Assembly (NCBI GenBank): GCA_017472965.1
Contig: JAFUNR010000008.1
Coordinates: 26,017 to 90,016 of the forward strand
Length of the DNA: 64,000 bases
DNA from: Oscillospiraceae bacterium
GTDB lineage: Bacteria; Bacillota; Clostridia; Oscillospirales; Ruminococcaceae
Reading direction: 5' to 3'
The notes beneath the pieces were generated by a model. That model searched no databases. It saw only the letters and a list, made by a program, of their open reading frames with translations, and was not told the origin of the DNA. Shown piece by piece: positions 51,274-60,154 of this stretch. Numbering within the stretch: position 1 is the first letter of the stretch; each line of letters begins with the position of its first letter. The position numbers were made by a program, and so were the translations under genes.

Positions 51274-51786
51274 ATGTATGAACGCATCCATGATTGCCTG
51301 TCCTTTTTCCGGTGGACAAATCTGCCTGTTTTTTTGCGATACCTGTATCGGGACTTTCACGGGGGAATGACGGAGCTGGCGGAGACTATCGCTAAAGCTG
51401 TGCACGCTGTGGATGACGATGTCATCAGCGGACTGATGATCGCCGGCGAAGGATACAACACCTTTGATCTGCCGGAATACCGGGACTCTGCCCGCGCCGG
51501 GCTGTCCGGCGTGGAGACCTGTGCCGAGATGGTCATATATCCTTATGTCGAGCGGGGCAAATCCGACCGGATCAATGCGCGGGAGACTGCACTGCACATC
51601 GGTCCGGATGGCAGCTGGCGGCCCATCGGTGAAGGCAGCAGCATTGTGGTGGAAAATATTATCCCCTTTTACCGCGGCTGCTGTGCATCTGAAACCGCTT
51701 GCATAAGAAAAAGAGCGGAGAATGGGCAAAAACGGCAGAATCCCTTGACAAATTTCCATTTTTCGTGTAATGTATTAGCATTGTGA
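51274..51786 (+). pseudogene. Orphan reading frame, probable gene remnant
   Basis: This 170-codon frame has codon use like real genes from about 51367 to 51700 (SGLMIAGEGYNTFDLPEYRD, then VENIIPFYRG). Neither of its ATG codons has a ribosome site, and its last 20 codons run into the promoter of the tyrS T-box. I recognise no family. It may be the C-terminal piece of a longer gene, with the start lost near the duplicated ATCCCCCAATG at 51255-51276. Confidence that it is expressed is low. Confidence 0.35.
51745..51773 (+). promoter_or_regulatory. Promoter of the T-box/tyrS operon
   Basis: Perfect TTGACA, 17-bp spacer and TAATGT (or TGTAAT with 15 bp), about 30 bases before the T-box. Confidence 0.65.
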
Positions 51787-51799
51787 TATTGTATCAGTA

Positions 51800-52057
51800 A
51801 ATTGCGAAGAAGGGAACAAGTAGCCGTTCCGCTCCCATCCAAGAGAGCCCCCGGTGCTGTGAGCGGGGCATGGGAAGAATGTGTGAATACATCCCGGAGC
51901 AGCCAGCCGAACCGCTAAGTAGGCCGGGCCGTGTGCGCACGTTACAGCGCAGCATGAACAATGCACCGAGGCGTTCTGCCGCAAGGCGTACGCAAACAGA
52001 GGTGGTACCGCGTTTTATCACGCCCTCTGTCCCGTAGCGGGACGGAGGGTGTTTTTT
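51800..52057 (+). promoter_or_regulatory. Tyrosine-specific T-box leader
   Basis: The leader contains AAGTAGCC (AGTA box, 51819), GAGAG and GGTG in stem I, the specifier loop GAA followed by TAC (51888-51890, tyrosine codon), the T-box TGGTACCGCG (52003-52012) that pairs with uncharged tRNA, and a strong terminator, CCCTCTGTCCCG with its complement and six T (52023-52056). Uncharged tRNA-Tyr should switch it on. The specifier agrees with tyrS downstream. Confidence 0.93.
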
Positions 52058-52077
52058 CTTTGAAAGGAGAGGATACT

Positions 52078-52710
52078 GTGGATCAGGTGCGCATTACTTA
52101 TCTGGGTCATGCCTGCTTTGATCTGGCCTATGGCGGGCAATCGCTCATCATCGATCCCTATGCAGACGGCATGGTGCCGGGGCTGAAGGCTGTGCAGACA
52201 AGGGCACAGGCGGTGTACTGCAGCCATGAGCATGGCGACCATAACAACCGCGCGGCGGTGCAGCTGGAAGAAGCGGAGTCTTTGACATGGACTGTACAGG
52301 AGCTGGATGTCCCGCACGATGATCGTGACGGAGCGCTGCGCGGGCGCAATTTCATCCGCATTTTTACCTTCGGCAGCCTGCGTGTTGCCCATCTGGGCGA
52401 TTTGGGCAGAGTGCTGTCGGCAGAGGAAGCCGACTGTCTTTTTGGGGTGGATTGTCTGCTGATCCCCGTTGGCGGCTTTTTTACCATTGATGCCGAAGCA
52501 GCGGTGCAGGTGATCGGGCAGGTGAAACCCCGCGTGGTCATCCCCATGCACTACCGCACGGAAAAATCCGGCTTTGACAAGATCGCAAAGCTGGAAGCCT
52601 TTGCGTCGCTTTTTGATGATGTAACTTATGCCGGCGGCTCTTCGGTGCTGCTGGATGCAGATACAAAAAATCAAATTCTGGTGCTGAACGCACAAAATGA
52701 AGGAGTATAA
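52078..52710 (+). CDS. MBL-fold metal-dependent hydrolase (UPF0173/UlaG-like)
   Basis: This 210-residue cytoplasmic protein has the metallo-beta-lactamase fold: TYLGHACF start, the metal motif SHEHGDH near residue 56, HLGDLG near 121, and IPMHYRT near the end. UPF0173/UlaG members hydrolyse diverse esters or phosphodiesters; the substrate here is unknown. GTG 52078 is 7 bases after AAAGGAGAGG. It is the first gene after the Tyr T-box and is thus co-regulated with tyrS. Confidence 0.82.
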   Translation: MDQVRITYLGHACFDLAYGGQSLIIDPYADGMVPGLKAVQTRAQAVYCSHEHGDHNNRAAVQLEEAESLTWTVQELDVPHDDRDGALRGRNFIRIFTFGSLRVAHLGDLGRVLSAEEADCLFGVDCLLIPVGGFFTIDAEAAVQVIGQVKPRVVIPMHYRTEKSGFDKIAKLEAFASLFDDVTYAGGSSVLLDADTKNQILVLNAQNEGV

Positions 52711-52715
52711 ACAAT

Positions 52716-53936
52716 ATGGGTATTTATGAAGAACTGGTTGCCCGCGGCCTGATCGCGCAGGTGACCAACGAAGAACACATCCGCGAAATGATCAACAACG
52801 GCAAGGCCACCTTCTACATTGGCTTTGACTGCACGGCAGACAGCCTGACTGCTGGCCATTTTATGGCGTTGACTCTGATGAAGCGTCTGCAGATGGCGGG
52901 CAACAAGCCAATCGCCCTGATCGGCGGCGGCACCACCATGATCGGCGACCCCTCCGGTCGTACCGATATGCGCAAGATGCTGACCATTGAGGATATCCAG
53001 CACAATGCCGATTGCTTCAAGCGCCAGATGGAGAATTTCATCGAGTTCGGCGAAGGCAAGGCTCAGATGGTCAACAATGCCGAGTGGCTGCTTGATCTGA
53101 ACTATGTGGATATGCTGCGCGAGGTGGGCGCCTGTTTCTCCGTCAACAACATGCTGCGTGCCGAATGCTACAAGCAGCGCATGGAGAAGGGCCTGTCTTT
53201 CCTTGAGTTCAACTACATGATCATGCAGTCCTATGACTTCTACTATCTGTACCAGAAGTATGGCTGCAACATGCAGTTCGGCGGCGACGACCAGTGGAGC
53301 AACATGCTGGGCGGCACCGAGCTGATCCGTAAAAAGCTGGGCAAGGATGCTCATTGTATGACCATCACCCTGCTGACCGACTCTCAGGGCAAGAAGATGG
53401 GCAAGACCGCCGGCAACGCTGTCTGGCTGGATCCCAACAAGACCTCTCCCTACGAGTTCTACCAGTACTGGCGCAATGTGGGCGACAGCGATGTGCTCAA
53501 GTGCATCCGTATGCTCACCTTCCTGCCGCTGGAGCAGATCGATGAGATGGATACCTGGAAGGATGCCCAGCTCAACCGCGCCAAGGAGATCCTCGCCTAT
53601 GAGCTGACCAAGATGGTCCATGGCGAAGAGGAGGCCAACAAGGCCGAGGCTGCCGCGAAGAACATCTTTGCCGGCGGCGGCGAAAGTGCCGATATGCCCA
53701 CCACCGTCCTGACCGGTGATCAGCTGACCGACGGTTCCATCGGTGTGCTGCGTCTGCTGGTGGCCGCAGGTCTGTGTCCTTCCAACAGCGCCGCCCGTAC
53801 ACTGGTGCAGCAGGGCAGCGTTGCTCTGGATGGTGAGAAGGTCACCGACCCCTCCGCCACAGTCAGCGCCGAAGCTCTGAAGAACGGTGTTGTCATCCGC
53901 AAGGGCAAAAAAGTGTTCCATAAGGTCACGCTGTAA
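52716..53936 (+). CDS. tyrS: Tyrosyl-tRNA synthetase
   Basis: This 406-residue class I synthetase has the HIGH-like motif GHFMAL near residue 48, the YDFYYL and QFGGDDQWSNM tyrosine pocket segments, the KMSKS-like KMGKT near residue 228, and a C-terminal S4 RNA-binding domain (about 340-404). It charges tRNA-Tyr. GAAGGAGT precedes the ATG. Codon use is strongly biased to preferred codons, as expected for a highly expressed gene. Confidence 0.96.
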   Translation: MGIYEELVARGLIAQVTNEEHIREMINNGKATFYIGFDCTADSLTAGHFMALTLMKRLQMAGNKPIALIGGGTTMIGDPSGRTDMRKMLTIEDIQHNADCFKRQMENFIEFGEGKAQMVNNAEWLLDLNYVDMLREVGACFSVNNMLRAECYKQRMEKGLSFLEFNYMIMQSYDFYYLYQKYGCNMQFGGDDQWSNMLGGTELIRKKLGKDAHCMTITLLTDSQGKKMGKTAGNAVWLDPNKTSPYEFYQYWRNVGDSDVLKCIRMLTFLPLEQIDEMDTWKDAQLNRAKEILAYELTKMVHGEEEANKAEAAAKNIFAGGGESADMPTTVLTGDQLTDGSIGVLRLLVAAGLCPSNSAARTLVQQGSVALDGEKVTDPSATVSAEALKNGVVIRKGKKVFHKVTL

Positions 53937-53956
53937 TCAGCCGTTTGAAGTAAAAT

Positions 53957-53988
53957 AAAAGCAGCCTGCCGTATGCGGGCTGCTTTTT
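53957..53988 (+). terminator. Terminator after tyrS
   Basis: AAAAGCAGCCTGC pairs with GCGGGCTGCTTTT, followed by T. Confidence 0.85.
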
Positions 53989-54013
53989 ATCCTGCAAAAA
54001 GGAGGAAATGCCG

Positions 54014-54715
54014 ATGCCGTATATCGTTGCGGTGTGTGATGATAATACTGCCGATGCGCAGCGGATCGCCGCCTGCGTAAATGCGTGGGGCGCTGCAGCT
54101 GACTGTGGGGTGCAGGTGTGCTGCTATCCATCCGCCGAGGCGTATCTGTTTGCCTGCGGGGAAAACGGCAGCGCAGATATCCTGCTGCTGGATGTGGAGA
54201 TGAAGGGGATGACGGGCATTGAGTTGGCGAAGCACCTTCGTGGCAAAGACTGCCGTGCCGAGATCATTTTCATCACTTCACATTTTGAATTCTCCGGCGA
54301 AGGGTATGAGGTGGATGCTCTGCATTATCTCGTCAAGCCGGTGGCGGAGCAGAAGCTTTTCGCCGTGCTGGATAAGGCCGCGGAAAAGCTGTGCGTACAG
54401 CCGGCATCCGTCATCGTTTCCTGCGAGGGCGAAACGTACCGGCTGTATCAGAAAGATATCCTGTATGCAGAGTCCTTTTTGCATTACATTGCGATCCATA
54501 CAAAAACGGCGGTATACAAGGTGAAAGAAAGCATTTCCGCATTTGAGGAAAAGCTTGGCGAAGGCTTTTTTCGCATCCATCGCAGCTATCTTGTATCGCT
54601 GGATGCAGTGGTTCGCATCACCCGCACCGAGGCGGAACTGTCCGACGGAACAAAGCTGCCGGTTTCCCGCACCCGCTGCGATGCATTGAACCGTGCTTTC
54701 ATCGCGTACCGCTGA
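54014..54715 (+). CDS. LytTR-family response regulator
   Basis: This 233-residue protein has a receiver domain (1-120; VCDDN acidic pocket, phospho-Asp in LLLDVEMKGM, Lys in LVKP) and a LytTR DNA-binding domain (about 130-230; SFLHYIAIHT, FFRIHRSYLV, LPVSRTR). LytTR regulators bind paired 9-10 bp direct repeats. AAAAAGGAGG is 8 bases before ATG 54014; the ATG six bases earlier is too close. It is paired with the sensor kinase that follows. Confidence 0.9.
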   Translation: MPYIVAVCDDNTADAQRIAACVNAWGAAADCGVQVCCYPSAEAYLFACGENGSADILLLDVEMKGMTGIELAKHLRGKDCRAEIIFITSHFEFSGEGYEVDALHYLVKPVAEQKLFAVLDKAAEKLCVQPASVIVSCEGETYRLYQKDILYAESFLHYIAIHTKTAVYKVKESISAFEEKLGEGFFRIHRSYLVSLDAVVRITRTEAELSDGTKLPVSRTRCDALNRAFIAYR

Positions 54716-54724
54716 GGAGATCCC

Positions 54725-55375
54725 ATGAACAGAAAAACATATCTGAGGCTGGTGGAATACCAGAGCGAGCAAGCCGCGCGGCATCTTGCCGAGGTTCGCG
54801 GTATATATCAGGAGATGCGTGGCTTCAAGCACGATTTTCACCATCATCTGCAAACCCTGAAGGGACAGCTGCAGACAGGCGAGATACAGCGTGCTGTAGA
54901 ATACATCGAGGAGCTTGACCGCAAGCTGCAGCAGATGGATACGCTGCAGAAAACAGGCAATGTTACACTGGATGCCATCCTTTCGGCAAAGCTTTCGCAG
55001 GCAAAGGCCGCGGCCATCCCTGTGACACTGCAGGCTTCGGTGCCGGATGCGCTGATGCTTTCCGATGTGGAGCTTTCCGTTATTTTCGGCAATCTGCTGG
55101 ATAATGCCATTGAGGCAGCCTCTGCGGCTGCGGGCGAGAGATTTATCCGCATTTACATTGGCATGAAAGGGAAAATGCTGTATTTTTCCATGCTGAATTC
55201 CGCAGGAAGAAAGCAAAAGAAGCAGGGTTCGATTTTCTCCAGCGGAAAAACAGGCGCGCACGGTTTCGGGCTGAAGCGTGCCGAGGCTTTGTTGAAAAAA
55301 CACGGTGGATGGTGTAAATTCAACAGTGAGGACGGCGCCTTCACCTCGGAATTCCTTGTTCCTGCTCTGGAATAA
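54725..55375 (+). CDS. GHKL-type sensor histidine kinase without membrane domain
   Basis: This 216-residue protein has only the kinase part: a helical region with the phospho-His motif FKHDFHHHLQTLKG near residue 34, the N box NLLDNAIEAA near 121, and the GAHGFGLKRAEALL G box near 180. LytS/AgrC/VirS-type kinases are normally 400 or more residues with five to seven membrane helices. Here the sensor part is missing, so it must sense inside the cell or depend on another protein. GAGGAGATCCC precedes the ATG, nine bases after the regulator gene. A hairpin follows. Confidence 0.8.
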   Translation: MNRKTYLRLVEYQSEQAARHLAEVRGIYQEMRGFKHDFHHHLQTLKGQLQTGEIQRAVEYIEELDRKLQQMDTLQKTGNVTLDAILSAKLSQAKAAAIPVTLQASVPDALMLSDVELSVIFGNLLDNAIEAASAAAGERFIRIYIGMKGKMLYFSMLNSAGRKQKKQGSIFSSGKTGAHGFGLKRAEALLKKHGGWCKFNSEDGAFTSEFLVPALE

Positions 55376-55384
55376 AAGCAAGCG

Positions 55385-55427
55385 ATTCGTGCACGAAAAA
55401 ATGCATTTCGTGCACGGATTCTTTTTT
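55385..55427 (+). terminator. Terminator made of two TCGTGCACG palindromes
   Basis: TCGTGCACG occurs twice, at 55387 and 55408, exactly 21 bp apart. The two copies pair to form an 11-bp stem followed by six T, so this works as a terminator after the kinase gene. Each copy is also a palindrome on its own (TTCGTGCACGAA), so it may double as a DNA-binding site. Confidence 0.65.
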
Positions 55428-55472
55428 GGGCGGCAGAATGTGGTATTGTTTGCGCACAGGGAGGTGAAAAGA

Positions 55473-57305
55473 GTGGAAAAGAAAAATGGAAGGTATTCGG
55501 TCGCAGGCAATTGTCTGTGGATCTTCCGGCAGCAATTCCGTCTTGCACCCGGCAGCTTCTGGATGATGGCACTGCCGGTTCCGCTGAATATCATTATCAA
55601 ATACTGGCAGGTGTATCTTCCTGCCTTTGTGGTGACGATGGCGGTGGATAACAGCAGCTTTGCGCAGGTGGCGGGCCGTCTGACGGTGTATTCACTTGGC
55701 ATTCTGGCGGTCGCGCTCGCAAACAATGTTATGACACGCTGTGTCGAAGGTGAGAAAAATCTGTTCCGGGGTAAGGTGGAATCATTGCTGCACCGCAGCT
55801 CTGTGACGACCTTTTACCAGATTTTTGAGAAAAAAGAAGTGCGGGAGCTGTACCAGCGGGCGCATGAGACCACGGAAATGTGGGACGGTATGCAGCCGCT
55901 GACAGACCTGCCCAAGAAGTCTCTTTTGCTGGTGCAGGATATCCTGTGCTATATTCTGTTCGGCGGCATGATCGCCGGTGTCAGTCCGTGGCTGCTGCTG
56001 CCGGTCATGGCAGGTCCGGCGTTGCATTTGATCTTTACAAGGCGGTATAACCGCTGGCATCAGAAGATGAGGGAACAGTGCGCCGATCCCCGGCAAAAGC
56101 TGGAGTATGTAATGATGAAAAGCGGTGATTTTACCGCGGCAAAGGATATCCGCATTTATTCCATGGCGGATTGGTTCGTGCATACATTCCATACCCTGCG
56201 CAAAGAGCTGGATGCATGGGAGCTGCGTGCCGCAGACCGCAGATTTCATGCAGACTTTGTCGCGGTCGGATGCAATCTGCTGCGGGACGGTGCTGCCTAT
56301 GCGGTGCTGATCGCCATGGCTCTGCGCGGCGCGCTTTCAGTGGAGCAGTTTGTGCTGTGTTTCGGTGCTGTCGGCTCGTTTGCTGCAGCATTTGGAAGTA
56401 TTCTGAAAGGGCTCGGTGAGCTGCACGGGGTCAGTCTGAAGATCTGCGACTTGCGGGAATATATGGAATTGCCCGAAGCAGAGGATGCCGGGACAGCCTC
56501 CATCGAAGAACATCTGCGCACCGCGCCCGAAGTTACTTTTGAAAATGTTTCTTTCCGCTATGAAAATGCTGCGGAGGATACGCTGCGGGGGCTTTCTTTT
56601 ACCTTGCGCGCCGGCGAATCCGTGGCGCTGGTCGGCTTGAACGGCAGCGGCAAGACCACGCTCGTCAAACTGCTGTGCGGTTTGTACCGTCCCTCACAGG
56701 GCAGAATTCTTCTTAACGGCATTCCGATCGAAAGCTTTCCGCGCAGAGAATACTACCGGCTGATCGCACCGGTGTTTCAGGATTCCCGTACCGCTTTCTT
56801 TTCTTTGGCAGAGATGACGGCGGGGCAGATCGGCAGCGGCTTTGATGAGGCGAGGGCAGAGGCCTGTATGCGTACAGCCGGACTGGGTGATAAGCTTGAC
56901 AGCTTGCCGCAGGGTATTCATACCCGGACGGACAGACAGATGACAGAGGAGGGTATCGAGCTTTCCGGCGGCGAGATGCAGAAGCTGATGCTTGCCCGCG
57001 CACTTTATAAAGATGCACCCATGCTGGTGCTGGATGAACCCACTGCCGCGCTTGATCCGCTGGCGGAAAATGCGGTGTATCAGCAGTATCGGGATATGAC
57101 GCGGGGGAAAACTTCGCTGTTCATCAGCCATCGGCTGGCATCCACCCGATTCTGTGACCGGATCTTTTATCTGGAAAACGGTCGCATCACAGAAGAGGGC
57201 AGTCACGAAGAACTGATCGAAAAAGGCGGAGAATATGCCCGTTTGTTTGAGCTGCAAAGCTGCTGGTACCGTGAGGATTATCGGAAGGACGGTGAAAACG
57301 GATGA
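55473..57305 (+). CDS. ABC transporter half-subunit 1 (permease and ATPase)
   Basis: This 610-residue half transporter has an N-terminal six-helix membrane domain (about 20-310) and an ATPase domain with Walker A GLNGSGKTT near 393, signature LSGGE near 502, Walker B MLVLDEPTAALDP near 524 and the H-loop SHRLA. It should form a heterodimer with the next gene. GTG 55473 is 8 bases after AGGGAGG. The next gene overlaps by four bases. Cargo unknown; no precursor peptide gene is seen nearby. Confidence 0.88.
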   Translation: MEKKNGRYSVAGNCLWIFRQQFRLAPGSFWMMALPVPLNIIIKYWQVYLPAFVVTMAVDNSSFAQVAGRLTVYSLGILAVALANNVMTRCVEGEKNLFRGKVESLLHRSSVTTFYQIFEKKEVRELYQRAHETTEMWDGMQPLTDLPKKSLLLVQDILCYILFGGMIAGVSPWLLLPVMAGPALHLIFTRRYNRWHQKMREQCADPRQKLEYVMMKSGDFTAAKDIRIYSMADWFVHTFHTLRKELDAWELRAADRRFHADFVAVGCNLLRDGAAYAVLIAMALRGALSVEQFVLCFGAVGSFAAAFGSILKGLGELHGVSLKICDLREYMELPEAEDAGTASIEEHLRTAPEVTFENVSFRYENAAEDTLRGLSFTLRAGESVALVGLNGSGKTTLVKLLCGLYRPSQGRILLNGIPIESFPRREYYRLIAPVFQDSRTAFFSLAEMTAGQIGSGFDEARAEACMRTAGLGDKLDSLPQGIHTRTDRQMTEEGIELSGGEMQKLMLARALYKDAPMLVLDEPTAALDPLAENAVYQQYRDMTRGKTSLFISHRLASTRFCDRIFYLENGRITEEGSHEELIEKGGEYARLFELQSCWYREDYRKDGENG

Positions 57306-59122
57306 GAGTTTCGGAGCATATTTCGATCAATTTGAAAGGCTTCCGCTGGCTGTGGCAAAAGGAACGGCGTGCCGTGCTGCTGATAGTGGGCTGTTCGCTT
57401 CTCGGGGCGACAAAATCATATATCCCGCTGTATTTTTCCGCAAAGATCATTGATTCGCTCGTCCTTCGCGCGCCGGTAAATACGCTGGTTCGGTATGTGC
57501 TTCTTACGGTCGGTCTTGCCTTTTTGTTCGATGCGGTTTTGCGCTTTTTAGAGCCGCGCAAGGGCGCTGCGTTTAACCGGATCTTTCAAAATGAGCGCTG
57601 GAGCTACGGCGAAAAAGCCATGCAGATGGCATATGCATCCATTGAGGATACAGAAGTGTCCGTTCTGCGGGAGCGGATCCGTATGGAGAGTCAGACCGGA
57701 TACAATCTTTTCTATCTGCTGCATACGGTCGACACAACGATTTATACAGTGGCACAGATCATCTGTTCGCTGATGATGACTTTGCCCTTTTTTGCCGCTC
57801 CGGCGGTGCAGCTATGGCATAAGCTGCTTTTTGTTGGCATGCTGCTGATCTCGGTTGCGGTGGAAAGTATTTGCGAAGTCAGATTTACAAGGGTCAGCAA
57901 CGAATTTATGGATGAGTGTGTCATGGAGAACATCCGTTTTGAAAAATACGGCACATACATCGCGGATTACGGCACAGGCAAGGACATCCGCCTGTACGGT
58001 ATAGCGGAAAGCCTGCTTCGGGACTGGGAAAAAGGCTCGGCGGTGCTGCATGAAAAGGCAAAGAAGCGTTCCCGCGGATGGCTCAAGGCCGATACGCCGC
58101 GACTGATCATGGATGATGCCGTTAAATTTGCGGCCAATGCGGTGCTGATCGCCGCAGCCATCAGCGGAGCCGTCTCGGTAGGTTCCATTTCAAAATATGT
58201 GTCCGCTGTTGTCAAGTTGCTCTGGGCAGTGACCTATTTGTCTCGCACGGTCATGCTGGCGGCGGCCAACAGCCAGTATCTCAAGCGCTATTTCTCCTAT
58301 TTCGACATTCCCAATAATATGTACAAGGGCAGCCTTACCGTGGAAAAACGGGATGATACCGAGTATTATGTGGAATTTCGGGATGTTTCCTTCCGGTATC
58401 CCGGTAGCGAAAGCTATGCGCTGCGGCACATAAATTTCAAATTCAAAATCGGCGAAAAACTGGCCATTGTCGGTAAAAACGGCAGCGGAAAAACCACCTT
58501 CATCAAGCTGCTGTGCCGCTTGTACGACCCCACCGAGGGAGAGATCCTGCTCAACGGCGTCAATATTCAGAAATACGATTACGATGAATATATGTCCATC
58601 TTCTCCATCGTTTTTCAGGATTTTTCGCTTTTTGCCTTTTCACTGGGTCAGAATGTGGCGGCGGCAAAAAGCTACGATCCGCAGCGGGCGGAGCGCTGTC
58701 TGCAGATGGCCGGTCTGGGCGAGCGGCTCAGATCATTGCCGCAGGGATTGGATACCTGTTTGCACAAGCATTACGATAAGGAAGGTGTGGAGATCTCCGG
58801 CGGCGAAGCACAGAAGATCGCGCTGGCCCGCGCGCTTTACAAGGATGCGCCCTTCATCATTCTGGATGAGCCCACTGCCGCACTGGATCCGGTGGCAGAG
58901 TATGAGGTCTATTCCGGCTTTGATGCACTGGCAGGGGAAAAGACAGCGGTGTATATCAGCCACCGGCTGGCAAGCTGCCGCTTCTGTGATACCGTGGCTG
59001 TGTTTGATATGGGGGAGATCGTGCAGAGCGGCACCCACCGGGAGCTGCTTGCAGATACCGGTGGCGTATACCATGCCCTTTGGCACGCACAGGCGCAGTA
59101 CTATACCGAAAAGAACGGATAA
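57302..59122 (+). CDS. ABC transporter half-subunit 2 (permease and ATPase)
   Basis: This 606-residue half transporter has a six-helix domain (about 25-300), Walker A GKNGSGKTT near 395, signature ISGGE near 497, and Walker B FIILDEPTAALDP near 519. It overlaps subunit 1 by four bases, so the two are made in equal amounts. The pair follows the LytTR/kinase genes and is probably under their control. It could export a peptide, lipid or antimicrobial compound. Confidence 0.88.
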   Translation: MRVSEHISINLKGFRWLWQKERRAVLLIVGCSLLGATKSYIPLYFSAKIIDSLVLRAPVNTLVRYVLLTVGLAFLFDAVLRFLEPRKGAAFNRIFQNERWSYGEKAMQMAYASIEDTEVSVLRERIRMESQTGYNLFYLLHTVDTTIYTVAQIICSLMMTLPFFAAPAVQLWHKLLFVGMLLISVAVESICEVRFTRVSNEFMDECVMENIRFEKYGTYIADYGTGKDIRLYGIAESLLRDWEKGSAVLHEKAKKRSRGWLKADTPRLIMDDAVKFAANAVLIAAAISGAVSVGSISKYVSAVVKLLWAVTYLSRTVMLAAANSQYLKRYFSYFDIPNNMYKGSLTVEKRDDTEYYVEFRDVSFRYPGSESYALRHINFKFKIGEKLAIVGKNGSGKTTFIKLLCRLYDPTEGEILLNGVNIQKYDYDEYMSIFSIVFQDFSLFAFSLGQNVAAAKSYDPQRAERCLQMAGLGERLRSLPQGLDTCLHKHYDKEGVEISGGEAQKIALARALYKDAPFIILDEPTAALDPVAEYEVYSGFDALAGEKTAVYISHRLASCRFCDTVAVFDMGEIVQSGTHRELLADTGGVYHALWHAQAQYYTEKNG

Positions 59123-59125
59123 AAG

Positions 59126-59181
59126 AAAAACAGCCGGAGCGATGCGGTTCAAATGCGGCCGCATCGGTTTCGGCTGTTTTT
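59126..59181. terminator. Bidirectional terminator between ABC and AraC genes
   Basis: AAAAACAGCCG with CGGCTGTTTTT outside and CGATGCGG with CCGCATCG inside form a long stem; A and T runs flank it. Confidence 0.88.
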
Positions 59182-59203
59182 GTGCGATGGGATCAGATGT
59201 ATG

Positions 59204-59992
59204 TCATACGAGATCAAATGGATTCTGCCCGATGATCTTACGGAACATCCGGGCGAAATAGTATACATCGGTGAAACCGACGGCTTCGGCGGCTTCGTTC
59301 ACGCTGCAGCTGTGACTGAGCAGCAGCTCCCGCGCTTTGGCAACACGCTGGTGCAGCTGGAACTGAATGCAGCTGGTGCCGGTATGCTGTTTGAACAGTG
59401 CCCGGAAATGAGAGGGGGAAAGCCCTGCCTGTTCGCTGAGTTCTTCCAGTGTCCATGTGTGTGCTACATCTGCACGCAGCATCTGTACGATGGCCTCCAT
59501 ACGGGCATCAAAGACGGTTGTCTGCTTGTCGCGGCCGTATTCCTGCAGCAGCTGGTATACCAGATCATTCAAAATGCTGCGGCACTTCAGGATACTGCCG
59601 GGGTGCGGCGTATTCCATAGCTGATTCAACCGGTGAAAATCATCGGTGAGCACAGCATTATCGGGACAGGGAAAGATCTCCGGCAGCTGCTGCAGTACCT
59701 CGGCGGCTTCGTCATTCAGACACTCCATCCGGAAGCCGATGGTAATATACCGCCAGGGCGTGTCCGGATCAGAACGTACACTGTACAGAGTGCTCTGCTT
59801 CAGCAGCAGAATATCTCCTGCTTGAACATGGCATTCCTCCAGACCGAACAGAAAGTCGGCGGCGCCATCCAGAATACAGGTCAGCACAAAATGATCCTCG
59901 TTGGCGTGCAGCGGCTGCAGCCAGTGAGCATCTGTCTGGCGGTCAATAACGAAAAGAATATCTCTGACAAGAAGATCCGGCTGTGCAAACAT
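59204..59992 (-). CDS. AraC-family transcriptional regulator
   Basis: This 262-residue protein has an N-terminal cupin-like ligand domain (about 1-130; HANEDHFVLTCILDG, QAGDILLLKQ) and a C-terminal AraC domain with two helix-turn-helix units (LEELSEQAGLSPSHFRALFKQ and VNEAAEAVGFTDVYYFARMFRK, in parts). Such regulators often control sugar use. It lies downstream of the three sialidase-fold genes on the same strand, with its own promoter; it is a likely regulator of them. AAGGAAGGGCAG precedes the ATG. Confidence 0.88.
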   Translation of the reverse strand: MFAQPDLLVRDILFVIDRQTDAHWLQPLHANEDHFVLTCILDGAADFLFGLEECHVQAGDILLLKQSTLYSVRSDPDTPWRYITIGFRMECLNDEAAEVLQQLPEIFPCPDNAVLTDDFHRLNQLWNTPHPGSILKCRSILNDLVYQLLQEYGRDKQTTVFDARMEAIVQMLRADVAHTWTLEELSEQAGLSPSHFRALFKQHTGTSCIQFQLHQRVAKARELLLSHSCSVNEAAEAVGFTDVYYFARMFRKIIGQNPFDLV

Positions 59993-60030
59993 GGTGCTGC
60001 CCTTCCTTTCGTAGCGGCTCTTTAACCATT

Positions 60031-60039
60031 ATTATAGCA
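60031..60039 (-). promoter_or_regulatory. Promoter of the araC-type gene
   Basis: TGC followed by TATAAT on the minus strand, an extended -10, about 40 bases before the start. The -35 region is AT-rich but not consensus. An ATTGCA direct repeat (60064 and 60073) lies just upstream and might bind the regulator. Confidence 0.5.
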
Positions 60040-60114
60040 CGAAATACAAATAAATGAAAGAAAATTGCAAAATTGCAGGAGAAAATGTCGGATTTTCTTG
60101 TCTTTCGAGCAAAC

Positions 60115-60139
60115 AAAAAGGCCTCCGGCGGGAGACCTT
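60115..60139 (-). terminator. Terminator of the sialidase-fold operon
   Basis: On the minus strand AAGGTCTCC pairs with GGAGGCCTT (one mismatch), loop 4 bases, followed by a T run. It starts 16 bases after the last stop codon. Confidence 0.75.
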
Positions 60140-60154
60140 ATTGCATGGATACGG

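Noticed and set aside
55376-55472. Possible small peptide gene for the ABC exporter
   Set aside because: The gap holds only the hairpin and a ribosome site; no short frame with a start, ribosome site and leader-like sequence was found.
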